Source: Selenomonadaceae bacterium (lineage in GTDB: Bacteria; Bacillota; Negativicutes; Selenomonadales; Selenomonadaceae). From it: 53,942 bases of DNA. The stretch lies in NCBI GenBank assembly GCA_017484005.1, contig JAFUTY010000006.1, positions 1 through 53,942 on the forward strand. The letters are read 5' to 3'. This document shows positions 40,599 to 48,820 of this stretch, in pieces; positions within the stretch are counted from its first letter, which is position 1, and every line of letters begins with the position of its first letter. The translations under genes were made by a program, and so were the position numbers. The notes beneath the pieces were generated by a model, which saw only the letters and a list, made by a program, of their open reading frames with translations, had not been told where the DNA came from and searched no databases.

Positions 40599-41806
40599 CA
40601 TGTGATTGATATGTGGAAACGATCTTCGATTTTTTCACCGAGCGATCGATGTCCTTTTTCAGTTGCCTTCTTCGTTCCAACTTCCTTGACAACCAATCTA
40701 TAAATTCGCTCCTCAACACTTCCAGGAATCAAAATCTCCCAATGTGAATCGCTATATGGACGCTCAGAAATCGAATTCTGTGCATAACCGACAATCTCAA
40801 GCTCGCTCAAAAATTGAATCTTTCGCGACGCGGGACGGATATAATAATGCTGCAGTGTATATTCGCGGTCGCCGAGATCATCGATTTCTGACATAAACAG
40901 CGCGGCTTGATCTCTAACATCTTTCGGCGTTTTTATCACGCAAATCCAACAGTCAACCATATATTCATCCATTCGCCCAGGCACTTTTTTCCACTCAATC
41001 GATTCGCGATTCAGCATATAAGTATACGGTGCTTCAGAAAATAGAGCTTTGTAAGTCGCTTTTTTGACATCCTTTTTGAATTTTTTCTCAGCCTTTTTCT
41101 CAGCTTTACGCTGCTTTTTTTCATCTTTCTTCTGCTGTTTAATTTCTTCCGGCGTGAGATTTTTGTTTCCAAACAATTCCTCTTCAGTCGGCGGCAGATT
41201 TTCGCGATTGAATGATTCATCATCGATTGGCGGTTTGTTGAAAAATTGATCGTCAATCGGCGGCTGATTCAAAAATTCGTCATCGATTGGCGGTTGATTT
41301 TCCAGCGATTTGTCATCATTATCGAGCGGCTCGAATTCATCATCGCCCGGCAAAATATCCGGAGGATTTTCATTCGGATCAATTTGATCTGGCGGATTAT
41401 CGATTGGCGGCTTTTCAATTGGTGGATTCTCGATTGGATCGATTTGTTCCGGAGGATTTTCAATTGGAGGAGGATTTTCGATTGGCGGTTTTTCATTTTC
41501 ATCCGGAGGATTTTCTGGCGGATTCTCAACTTCCGGAGGAGGATTTTCCGGTGGATTTTCAGATTCCGGAGGAGGATTTTGTTCTCGATTTGATCGATTA
41601 TCGCCGAATTGCTCGCGCCGCCAATCCTGAATCGAAACTGGACTGTTATCGATTCGCGAATTGCTTGAAGTTGATTCATCATCTTCGGGCGGAATTTCAG
41701 CGACATCGCTCCACTCGTCGGAATAATCTTCTTCTTCCGCATGAGTTGTCGGCGTTGCAAGCATAAATGCCAACGTCATTCCAACGAGAATTTTTTTAGC
41801 TAGCAT
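40598..41806 (-). CDS. Exported proline-rich repeat protein
   Basis: 402 residues. Signal peptide MLAKKILVGMTLAFMLATPTTHA-EEE. Residues about 70-200 are repeats of PPIENPP, PPENPP and QPPIDDE type, acidic and proline-rich, likely spanning a wall or periplasm. A Lys-rich coiled-coil-like stretch follows (about 222-245), then a globular C-terminal domain (YTYMLNRESIEWKKVPGRMDEY in part, VDCWICVIK, DREYTLQHYY). The C-terminal domain looks like a secreted family I have seen in Negativicutes but cannot name. AAGGAGAAATCCTG precedes the ATG. Confidence 0.78.
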   Translation of the reverse strand: MLAKKILVGMTLAFMLATPTTHAEEEDYSDEWSDVAEIPPEDDESTSSNSRIDNSPVSIQDWRREQFGDNRSNREQNPPPESENPPENPPPEVENPPENPPDENEKPPIENPPPIENPPEQIDPIENPPIEKPPIDNPPDQIDPNENPPDILPGDDEFEPLDNDDKSLENQPPIDDEFLNQPPIDDQFFNKPPIDDESFNRENLPPTEEELFGNKNLTPEEIKQQKKDEKKQRKAEKKAEKKFKKDVKKATYKALFSEAPYTYMLNRESIEWKKVPGRMDEYMVDCWICVIKTPKDVRDQAALFMSEIDDLGDREYTLQHYYIRPASRKIQFLSELEIVGYAQNSISERPYSDSHWEILIPGSVEERIYRLVVKEVGTKKATEKGHRSLGEKIEDRFHISIT

Positions 41807-41823
41807 CAGGATTTCTCCTTCCG

Positions 41824-42546
41824 TTAAAGTGGTTTCTTCTCAATGATTCCAAATTGCCGCGGGAATTTTTTTGAAGTCTGTCGAATTTTTTGCGAAGTTA
41901 TCAGTGCACGAGTATCATCGAGCTCCGGCAGTTTGATTTCGATTGTCTCTAAAAATTCTCCTCCAAGATCTTCGACTGCCTTGCGAGATTCCCCAAGCTC
42001 TTCGAGAAATTTTTTGCCTTTCATCGCGACAAAAATTCCATTAACTTTGACGAGCGGAATGCAAAGTTCAAGGAGGATCGGAAGTTTTGCAACGGCTCGA
42101 GAAATTGCAACATCGAATTTTTCTCGATAATTTTCAAGACGACCGAGATCTTCCGCTCGAGCTTGAATGCATGTGAATTCATCGAGCTGCAATTCGACTC
42201 GCACTGCATCGAGAAATTTCACGCGCTTGCCGAGAGAATCGATTGACGTGAGTTTGATTTCTGGATGTAGTATTTTCAACGGAACTCCAGGAAATCCCGC
42301 TCCAGATCCTACATCGATCACGGAAATATTTTTGTTCGGAAAAGATTTTTCGATGGCTCGCCAAGCTGACAATGAATCGATTACATTTTTCAGTGCGAAA
42401 TCGCGAGGTTCAGTTAAATTTGTCAGATTGATTTTTGAATTCCAATCGAGCACCATTGAATAAAATTTGTCAAATAGATCGAGCTGCGAATTTGTCAGAT
42501 CGATTTCGAATTCCAGCGCTACAATTTTTAAATATTCTCGGAACAT
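41824..42546 (-). CDS. rsmG: 16S rRNA (guanine-527 N7)-methyltransferase
   Basis: 240 residues. SAM motif VIDVGSGAGFPGVPLKIL, DSLGKRVKFLDAV and the AISRAVAKLPILLEL region are typical of RsmG (GidB). Methylates N7 of G527 in 16S rRNA. Start at 42546 follows GGAGA by 8 bases; an upstream in-frame start at 42606 has no ribosome site. Lies near mnmG/mnmE as in many bacteria, though split from them by a small plus-strand gene. Confidence 0.94.
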   Translation of the reverse strand: MFREYLKIVALEFEIDLTNSQLDLFDKFYSMVLDWNSKINLTNLTEPRDFALKNVIDSLSAWRAIEKSFPNKNISVIDVGSGAGFPGVPLKILHPEIKLTSIDSLGKRVKFLDAVRVELQLDEFTCIQARAEDLGRLENYREKFDVAISRAVAKLPILLELCIPLVKVNGIFVAMKGKKFLEELGESRKAVEDLGGEFLETIEIKLPELDDTRALITSQKIRQTSKKFPRQFGIIEKKPL

Positions 42547-42638
42547 TTTGCATTTCTCCTTCATTAATCTTGAAATCGAAATTCCATTGCGATAAAATCT
42601 CTGCAACCTGATTCTAACTCGACGGAGGGAAATTTTTC

Positions 42639-42992
42639 ATGGCAGACAAAGCATTTCTCAAGGAAAAAGCAGAGGAGCTGGTCGCCGCGCCGATGTGTTA
42701 TCCCGCGCTCCGAATGAAGGCGCAGGCGTGGCTTGATTCAATTGGCGAGGCGAACGAGGGATATACAATCGAAGCGTTTGTGCAGGAACTCGAGCGCGAT
42801 GTGAATTCAATCGACAATTTGATTGAGCTTGTCGAATCTCCAAAAGGCGAGGAGATTTTTGGTGCGGAAGTTGCAAAAGCGATGGCGGAACAGGCTCATG
42901 CGGCTAAAGAATCTGGAACGCGATATTGCATCTGCGCGGCATGTACTGCGGGAGGAGCAATTCTCGATAATCGCAACGCTTTCGAATTGTAA
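42639..42992 (+). CDS. Small cysteine-motif protein of unknown function
   Basis: 117 residues. Helical and acidic, with a C-terminal CxCxxC (RYCICAACTAGGAI) that could bind a metal or undergo disulfide exchange, and an early Cys in APMCYPAL. I recall similar roughly 115-residue proteins in Negativicutes, sometimes mislabelled Hsp90; there is no Hsp90 domain here. GGAGGG lies 8 bases before the ATG. It is inserted, on the opposite strand, between rsmG and mnmG. Confidence 0.7.
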   Translation: MADKAFLKEKAEELVAAPMCYPALRMKAQAWLDSIGEANEGYTIEAFVQELERDVNSIDNLIELVESPKGEEIFGAEVAKAMAEQAHAAKESGTRYCICAACTAGGAILDNRNAFEL

Positions 42993-43042
42993 AAAAAAGA
43001 GATCCCCGATAGATCAAAGCGATCTGTCGGGGATTTCTTTTT
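42991..43042. terminator. Bidirectional terminator between convergent genes
   Basis: GATCCCCGATAGATC (43001-43015) with GATCTGTCGGGGAT (43021-43034), almost the same hairpin as at 13526-13571, with A and T flanks. Confidence 0.9.
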
Positions 43043-44915
43043 ATTTGTGTGATTCGAGATAGATCAATAAAACTGAAATATCTGCCGGAGAAACTCCAGA
43101 AATTCGAGTTGCCTGTCCAATCGATCTCGGCTGAATCGATATCAATTTCTCGCGAGCCTCATCACGCAAATTCGAAACATCATTGTAATCGAGATTTTCG
43201 GGGATCAATTTATCCTCGAGCCGCTCCATTTTTGCAACTTGCTCGATTTGCTTTTCGATGTATCCGGAATAGAAAAATTGCGTCTCGATTTGAGTTCGAA
43301 TTTCATCATCGATTTCCGGAAGTTCAAACGCAGATCGAATTTTTTCATACGTGACATCTGGACGCCGCAAAAGTTCTGATAATGGCAGCGTCGCATGAAT
43401 TTCGTCAAGTTCCAAAGATTTCAATATCGAATTTGTCTCCTTCGAGGGCGTCAAGATTTTTTCATCGAGAATTTTTGTAATTTCATCGATTTGATCTCTT
43501 TTTGCGCAAAATTTTTCCCAGCGATCATTCGAGACTAAACCGATTTTTCGACCGAGAGGAGTCAGTCTCAAATCAGCGTTATCCTGTCGCAAAATCAATC
43601 GATATTCCGCCCGCGAAGTCATCATTCTATACGGCTCATTCGTTCCCTTCGTCACCAGATCGTCTATCAATACTCCGATGTAAGCGTCAGATCGTTTGAG
43701 AATCAACGGATCTTTTTTATGAATTTGCAACGCTGCATTGATTCCCGCCATTAATCCTTGAGCCGCTGCCTCCTCATATCCAGACGTCCCGTTTGATTGT
43801 CCCGCGGAAAATAATCCAGCAAAGTTTTTGAATTCGAGCGTCGGTTTGAGCTGCAGAGGATCGAAACAATCATATTCAATTGCATAGCCAGCCCGCATGA
43901 TTCTTGCATTTTCAAGCCCCGCGATTGTATGCAGAAAATCGATCTGTACATCCATTGGCAGACTCGTCGACATTCCTTGAACATAAAATTCAGTCGTTCC
44001 AAGTCCTTCCGGCTCAAGAAAAAGTTGATGCCGCGATTTATCGGGGAATCTCAAAATTTTCGACTCGATCGACGGACAATATCTCGGACCAATTCCCTCG
44101 ATAATTCCATTAGCCATCGGTGCGCGATGAATGTTTTTTCGAATGATTTCATGCGTCCGCTCATTCGTATAAGTCAGATAGCACGGACTTTGATTTTCAA
44201 TTTCGACTAGACGCGAATCTGAATTCATGAATGAAAAACTTCTAAGAATTGGATCGCCAGGCTGAATTTCCATTTTCGAAAAATCGAGCGATCGCGAATC
44301 AACTCGCGCGGGAGTTCCAGTTTTGAATCTCAAAATTTTCAAGCCGAGATCTTTTAAACAATCTGAGAGTTTCATCGCAGGACGCTGACCATTTGGACCG
44401 CTGTCGAAAATCGTTTCACCGATTATCACTCGTCCGCGAAGATATGTTCCGCTCGCGATAATGATCTTTCGAGCGCGAAAAAATTCTTGAGTTTCAGTAA
44501 TGACTCCTTCAACTCCGGAATCATTCATCACAATTTTTTCGATTAATAGCTGTTTCAAATCGAGATTCTCTGTATTTTCGCAAACTCGTTTCATATTGCG
44601 TTGATAGATTTTTTTATCGGCTTGGGCGCGCAATGAATGAACTGCTGGACCTTTGCTCGTGTTTAACATTCGAAATTGAATGCAGGATTCATCGGCAGTC
44701 AGAGCCATTTGTCCACCGAGCGCGTCGATTTCTCGAACGAGATGTGATTTCGCTGGACCTCCGACAGATGGATTGCAAGGCATCATCGCTAAATTTTCGA
44801 GCGACAAAGTTGTCAATAGCGTTGAACATCCCATTCGAGCCGCGGCTAGTGCTGCTTCAACTCCCGCATGTCCCGCGCCAATCACAATGACATCATATTC
44901 TCCCGCGGTAAACAT
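43041..44915 (-). CDS. mnmG: tRNA uridine-34 carboxymethylaminomethyl modification enzyme MnmG
   Basis: 624 residues, full length. FAD-binding VIGAGHAGVEAALAAARMG, NPSVGGPAKSHLVREIDALGG (in part) and GTYLRGRVIIGE motifs, and the conserved cysteine in GPRYCPSIE. With MnmE, encoded just upstream with an 11-base gap, it modifies the wobble uridine of several tRNAs. The ATG has only a weak ribosome site, which suggests translational coupling. Confidence 0.97.
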   Translation of the reverse strand: MFTAGEYDVIVIGAGHAGVEAALAAARMGCSTLLTTLSLENLAMMPCNPSVGGPAKSHLVREIDALGGQMALTADESCIQFRMLNTSKGPAVHSLRAQADKKIYQRNMKRVCENTENLDLKQLLIEKIVMNDSGVEGVITETQEFFRARKIIIASGTYLRGRVIIGETIFDSGPNGQRPAMKLSDCLKDLGLKILRFKTGTPARVDSRSLDFSKMEIQPGDPILRSFSFMNSDSRLVEIENQSPCYLTYTNERTHEIIRKNIHRAPMANGIIEGIGPRYCPSIESKILRFPDKSRHQLFLEPEGLGTTEFYVQGMSTSLPMDVQIDFLHTIAGLENARIMRAGYAIEYDCFDPLQLKPTLEFKNFAGLFSAGQSNGTSGYEEAAAQGLMAGINAALQIHKKDPLILKRSDAYIGVLIDDLVTKGTNEPYRMMTSRAEYRLILRQDNADLRLTPLGRKIGLVSNDRWEKFCAKRDQIDEITKILDEKILTPSKETNSILKSLELDEIHATLPLSELLRRPDVTYEKIRSAFELPEIDDEIRTQIETQFFYSGYIEKQIEQVAKMERLEDKLIPENLDYNDVSNLRDEAREKLISIQPRSIGQATRISGVSPADISVLLIYLESHK

Positions 44916-44926
44916 TTTTTATTGAT

Positions 44927-46282
44927 TCACTTCCCAACACAAAATTTTTCAAAAATCAAATCAATCACTTTTTCCGATACATTTTCACCTAAAAACTCGC
45001 CGAGAATTTCCCAAGCTGATCGCAAATTTATCGATACAAAATCTGCATCGAGTCCGCGATCGATCGTTTGAATTGCAGATTCAAGTTCAGATTGAGCCTG
45101 CCGCATGATATTTTCTTCGCGAGCATCTCGAAGAAATCCAGGATTCTCCTCACGATTCGAATTGCCGAGAATTTTTTGGAGGATCGATTTCTTCAAAAAC
45201 TCCTCGCCCTCTCCAAATTTTATCGACATTTGAATCGAATCCGGAAGATCGACAACTTGCGGAAGATCCTTCTTATTGAGAATTTTGATCGCGTCTCGAT
45301 TCTGAATCAAGTCGAGAATTTCTTCATCTTCATGCGTCAACGGTTTTGAGCCATCGAAAAGCGCGAGGATCAATTCCGCTTGATCGATCGATTTTTTTGC
45401 CCGCTCGATTCCGATTTGCTCAACTTCATCCGCCGGAGTTCGAATTCCTGCTGTGTCGATTATCACGAGCGGTATCCCGTCAAGATTCACAATCTCCTCG
45501 ATTGAATCGCGCGTCGTTCCTGGAATATCTGTGACAATCGCGCGATCCTCCCGCAGTAACAGATTCAACAGACTAGATTTTCCGACGTTCGGTTTGCCGA
45601 TTAATGCAACTTTGACTCCCTCGCGAAGAATTTTTCCATCGCGAGCAGTTTCGAGAATTTTTTCGATTTCAGATTTCGATTCGAGAATTTTGGTGCGAAT
45701 TTCATTCAGCGGAAGAGCATCGACATCCTCATCTGGAAAATCGATCAATGCTTCGAGATTCGCTAAAAGTTCTAGCAATTCAGCTTGAATGTTTCGAATT
45801 CGACGCGACATTTTGCCTTCGAGATTCTGCTGTGCGCGTTCCAATGATGTTTCAGTCTTGGCTTGAACGATATCCATGACTGCCTGCGCTTGCGAAAGAT
45901 CCAATCTGCCGTTGAGAAATGCTCGCTTTGTAAATTCTCCACGCTGAGCTGGGCGAGATCCTGCATCGAAAGTTCTCTGCATAATTCTTCGAAGTACTGT
46001 GATTCCGCCGTGAGATTGAATTTCGACAACATCCTCGCGCGTGTATGAATTCGGTGCTGGCATTGTCAACAATATCACTTCATCGATAACTTTGCCGTCT
46101 GAATCCAAAATGTGTCCATGAAGAATTTTCCGCGATCGTTCAATTTTTCTGCGAGTTGACGATCTGAAAATTGAATCTGCAACGTCGAAAGCATGCTCGC
46201 CGCTCAATCGAATCACTCCAATTCCCGCCGGAGCTGCTGCCGTCGCGATTGCGGAAATTGTTTCGTCTTGAAAAATTTCCAT
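44927..46282 (-). CDS. mnmE: tRNA modification GTPase MnmE
   Basis: 451 residues. N-terminal tetrahydrofolate-binding domain (AIATAAAPAGIGVIRLSG), central GTPase with G1 GKPNVGKSSLLN, DIPGTTRD, DTAGIR and NKKD, and C-terminal CVGK tail cysteine. Partner of MnmG. ATG 9 bases after GGGAGGAG. A terminator separates it from jag, so it may have its own promoter in the 59-base gap or be read through. Confidence 0.97.
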   Translation of the reverse strand: MEIFQDETISAIATAAAPAGIGVIRLSGEHAFDVADSIFRSSTRRKIERSRKILHGHILDSDGKVIDEVILLTMPAPNSYTREDVVEIQSHGGITVLRRIMQRTFDAGSRPAQRGEFTKRAFLNGRLDLSQAQAVMDIVQAKTETSLERAQQNLEGKMSRRIRNIQAELLELLANLEALIDFPDEDVDALPLNEIRTKILESKSEIEKILETARDGKILREGVKVALIGKPNVGKSSLLNLLLREDRAIVTDIPGTTRDSIEEIVNLDGIPLVIIDTAGIRTPADEVEQIGIERAKKSIDQAELILALFDGSKPLTHEDEEILDLIQNRDAIKILNKKDLPQVVDLPDSIQMSIKFGEGEEFLKKSILQKILGNSNREENPGFLRDAREENIMRQAQSELESAIQTIDRGLDADFVSINLRSAWEILGEFLGENVSEKVIDLIFEKFCVGK

Positions 46283-46300
46283 TAAATCTCCTCCCGAACG

Positions 46301-46335
46301 AAAAAGATCTCGCGGGGAAAAATCCTCACGAGATC
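46301..46335 (-). terminator. Intrinsic terminator between jag and mnmE
   Basis: On the minus strand GATCTCGTGAGG, loop ATTTTT, CCCCGCGAGATC, five T, then CGTTCGGG, a variant of the shared tail. Confidence 0.8.
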
Positions 46336-46341
46336 AAAATA

Positions 46342-47211
46342 TCACTTCTTTTTTGGCGCGATAATTAATCGACGGAACGGCTCTTCACCTTCGCTGTACG
46401 TCGTGACTTTGTCATTTTCCTGCAATGCTAGATGAATGACTTTGCGCTCATATCGATTCATCGGCTCGAGCTTTGTTTCCTGCCCCGTCCGAGCAACTTT
46501 TTCCGCAAGATGATCCGCTAATTCCTTGAGAGTCTCCTCGCGTTTTGCTCGATAATGCTCGACGTCGAGGATGAATCGCGTTCGATTGTCATACGCAACA
46601 TTTCGATTCGCCGAGAGATTTGTCAAATATTGCAGCGCATCGAGAGTCGCTCCATGTTTTCCAATCAAAATTCCGAGCTTTTCTCCAGACAAATTGATTA
46701 TGTAATTCGATGCTCGCTTTTCATGCGCAATTTTCACATCGAGTTTCATTCGCTCGAAAGTTCCCTGCAAAAATTCGATCGCCCGCTCGATTTTCGGTTT
46801 TTGATCTTCCAATGAAAATTCTTCGCGAGGAGCTGCAGCTTGATCGAGAGAATTATTTTCCTCTGAAACTGTCGCGCTGAATGACTCGATTCCTTGAACG
46901 AGATCCTTGTCAGATTCAGATTCGACAGTCGGAATCGATCCGAATTTCTCGGTAGATTCGAGCGATTCGGTTGATTCAGTTGCATCTTCCGCTGGAACAT
47001 CTACAAGGACGTATGGTTTCAGATCTTCAACTTCATCCTTGAGAATCCATGCTTGAATTTTTGCCGGCTTGCTGAAAAATCCCAGCACGCCTTTTGACGG
47101 CTGATCGATAACCTTGTAACCGATTTGATCTTTTGTCACGCCTAATTGCTTCAATGCTTGTTCGAGAGCTTCTTCGACGGTTTTTCCAGTGATTTCAATT
47201 GCTTCAGACAA
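46342..47211 (-). CDS. jag: RNA-binding protein Jag/KhpB
   Basis: 289 residues. Jag-N domain (about 1-52: ITGKTVEEALEQALKQLG, GFFSKPAK), a Ser/Glu-rich linker (about 70-130), KH domain (LGILIGKHGATLDALQYLTNL) and C-terminal R3H (PMNRYERKVIHLALQ). Works with KhpA in RNA binding and cell-envelope control. TTG start with GGGGG 8 bases upstream. Follows yidC by 15 bases, the usual order. Confidence 0.93.
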   Translation of the reverse strand: MSEAIEITGKTVEEALEQALKQLGVTKDQIGYKVIDQPSKGVLGFFSKPAKIQAWILKDEVEDLKPYVLVDVPAEDATESTESLESTEKFGSIPTVESESDKDLVQGIESFSATVSEENNSLDQAAAPREEFSLEDQKPKIERAIEFLQGTFERMKLDVKIAHEKRASNYIINLSGEKLGILIGKHGATLDALQYLTNLSANRNVAYDNRTRFILDVEHYRAKREETLKELADHLAEKVARTGQETKLEPMNRYERKVIHLALQENDKVTTYSEGEEPFRRLIIAPKKK

Positions 47212-47226
47212 ATTGATAGCCCCCTT

Positions 47227-47883
47227 TCAAGCTGGCTTTGTATCTGAATTTCTGCGATACAGCCACCACTGCTGAATGATTTGCACGCAGTTCATCGTGA
47301 CCCAATACAACACGAGTCCCGATGGAAAATTGAGACTGATGAAACCGATAAACAGCGGCATGACTGTTGTCATGATTTTCATCTGCTGCGTCATTTCACC
47401 GGTCGCAGTCATTTTTGATTGAAAATACGTCGTGAGTGCGGAAAGAATCGGCAGAATGTAATATGGATCTGGTTCAGAAAGACTCGGAAGCCATGCGAAT
47501 GTTGGAGTTGCTCCGCCATAATCGAAATTGAAGAGTGCATAATACATCCCCATCAGAATCGGCATTTGAACGAGGAGCGGCAAACATCCTGCTAATGGAT
47601 TAACTCCGGCTGTCTGATACATTTCCATGAGCTTTTGCTGTGCCATTTGAGGATTATCTTTATATTTCTCTTGTAACTTTTGAATTTTCGGCTGCAATTC
47701 CTGCATCGCTTTCATCGATTTAATCTGTTTGACAGTGAGAGGATACAGCACGATTTTGATTATGATCGTCAAGATGATAATCGCGAGTCCATAGCTGGAA
47801 GTTATAGAATACAGACTTCCGAGCACAAGACTCAGCAGACTTTCAATCGGTGAGAAAAGTGATCCGAAGAAACTATCTTCCAA
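47227..47883 (-). CDS. yidC: Membrane protein insertase YidC (short, Gram-positive type)
   Basis: 218 residues, without the large periplasmic domain of E. coli YidC. Five or so membrane segments; LAIIILTIIIKIVLYPLTVKQ includes the hydrophilic-groove lysine or arginine region (K in IIKIVLYP), and QPKIQKLQEKYKDNPQ is the cytoplasmic helix. No lipobox. TTG at 47883 is preferred, with AAAGG about 9 bases upstream; another in-frame TTG at 47901 has no ribosome site. Inserts small membrane proteins alone or with Sec. Confidence 0.92.
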   Translation of the reverse strand: MEDSFFGSLFSPIESLLSLVLGSLYSITSSYGLAIIILTIIIKIVLYPLTVKQIKSMKAMQELQPKIQKLQEKYKDNPQMAQQKLMEMYQTAGVNPLAGCLPLLVQMPILMGMYYALFNFDYGGATPTFAWLPSLSEPDPYYILPILSALTTYFQSKMTATGEMTQQMKIMTTVMPLFIGFISLNFPSGLVLYWVTMNCVQIIQQWWLYRRNSDTKPA

Positions 47884-47904
47884 AGAATCACTGCCTTTCA
47901 AAAA

Positions 47905-48114
47905 TCATGGGACAGGATCAAATCCGCCCTCGTGAAATGGATGGCATTTGAGAATCCGTTTGAGTGCGAGAATCAATCCGCGAGCTGCTCCATATTTTTC
48001 AACCGCGATCATTGCATATTCAGAGCAGGTCGGGATAAATCTGCAGCTCGGTGATTTGAGTGGAGAAATCCATTCGCGATAAAATTGAATCAAAATCAGA
48101 ATCAATTTTTTCAT
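47905..48114 (-). CDS. yidD: Membrane protein insertion efficiency factor YidD
   Basis: 69 residues with the conserved cysteines and [17 protein letters not shown] and [10 protein letters not shown] motifs. It helps YidC-dependent insertion. Start at 48114 overlaps the rnpA stop by 4 bases (ATGA), with GGAG 8 bases upstream. Confidence 0.94.
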   Translation of the reverse strand: MKKLILILIQFYREWISPLKSPSCRFIPTCSEYAMIAVEKYGAARGLILALKRILKCHPFHEGGFDPVP

Positions 48115-48458
48115 TCCCAAATCTCCGCTCGCTTGCAAATATCGATGAACGCTCGATTTGCATCTTGAAATTTTTTACCGACGAGAGATTTTCGTCCCAC
48201 CAGCAAAATTTTGAATCCAGATCTGAGCTGATGTTGATTGAGCCGGAATGTTTCTCGAAGAATTCGCTTGATTCGATTTCGTTCGACAGCAGTTCCGAGT
48301 TTTTTTCCAGCGGCAAATCCAACTTTCAAATCGGAATCAGATTTTGCGACGTATAGAACGATGAATCGATTCGCGATAGACTTTCCATGCGCGTAGACAG
48401 ATTGAAATTCCGCGTGTCGACGAACGATTCGAGATTTATGGAGTGTAAATTTTTTCAT
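48111..48458 (-). CDS. rnpA: Ribonuclease P protein component
   Basis: 115 residues. [25 protein letters not shown] (in part) holds the RNR motif. Basic protein that binds RNase P RNA to mature tRNA 5' ends. No strong Shine-Dalgarno sequence is seen, and a terminator-like hairpin lies between it and rpmH, so its expression is probably kept lower than rpmH. Confidence 0.95.
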   Translation of the reverse strand: MKKFTLHKSRIVRRHAEFQSVYAHGKSIANRFIVLYVAKSDSDLKVGFAAGKKLGTAVERNRIKRILRETFRLNQHQLRSGFKILLVGRKSLVGKKFQDANRAFIDICKRAEIWE

Positions 48459-48476
48459 TTCAAATTCGCAAAATAA

Positions 48477-48511
48477 AAATGGTCACCGCGAAATTGCCGT
48501 GACCATCTTCT
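48477..48511 (-). terminator. Terminator/attenuator between rpmH and rnpA
   Basis: On the minus strand GATGGTCACGGC, loop, GCGGTGACCATTTTT. It begins 3 bases after the rpmH stop and likely reduces read-through into rnpA. Confidence 0.78.
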
Positions 48512-48513
48512 AA

Positions 48514-48648
48514 TTATGCAGTGAGAACTTTGCGACCGCGGGCACGACGTCTAGCGATAACTTGTCTGCCACCGAGCGAGCTCATTCTTGCGCGGAAGCC
48601 ATGATTCTTTTTGCGCCGATGATTGTTCGGCTGAAATGTTCTCTTCAA
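48514..48648 (-). CDS. rpmH: 50S ribosomal protein L34
   Basis: 44 residues: [18 protein letters not shown] then [19 protein letters not shown] and GRKVLTA. Complete and typical. TTG start, with GAGGAGA about 8 bases upstream. First gene of the minus-strand operon towards rsmG. In most bacteria dnaA lies directly upstream on the opposite strand; here recF does, on the same strand. Confidence 0.96.
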   Translation of the reverse strand: MKRTFQPNNHRRKKNHGFRARMSSLGGRQVIARRRARGRKVLTA

Positions 48649-48698
48649 ACTAATCTCTCCTCTCGAAACGTTATTCGTTGGAAGTTGTCACGCGCGCG

Positions 48699-48727
48699 AT
48701 TATAGACGAATATTTTCTCTCGTGCAA
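48699..48727 (-). promoter_or_regulatory. Promoter of the rpmH operon
   Basis: On the minus strand TTGCAC, a 17-base spacer and a perfect TATAAT, about 50 bases upstream of rpmH. Confidence 0.85.
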
Positions 48728-48734
48728 ATTTTTT

Positions 48735-48780
48735 CCGAACAAAAAAATCGAGATCGATCAATTTCAGATCAATCTCGTTC
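48735..48780 (-). terminator. Terminator of dnaN-recF, GTTCGG-tailed family
   Basis: On the minus strand GAACGAGATTGATC, loop, GATCGATCTCG, then ATTTTTTTGTTCGGAA, the same tail as the 26.8, 29.0 and 31.9 kb terminators. Confidence 0.85.
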
Positions 48781-48784
48781 AAAT

Positions 48785-48820
48785 AAATTTATACTCAATT
48801 CGTTCAATCAGTATAAATTT
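48785..48820. repeat. 36-base inverted repeat, copy B, overlapping the recF end
   Basis: AAATTTATACT (48785-48795), a 14-base centre, AGTATAAATTT (48810-48820). Identical arms to copy A at 31931. The last codons and stop of recF (Asn-Leu-Tyr-stop) lie inside it. Confidence 0.8.

Noticed and set aside
42639..42992. Hsp90-type chaperone
   Set aside because: Small relatives may carry that label, but 117 residues with CxCxxC contain no GHKL ATPase or any other Hsp90 domain.
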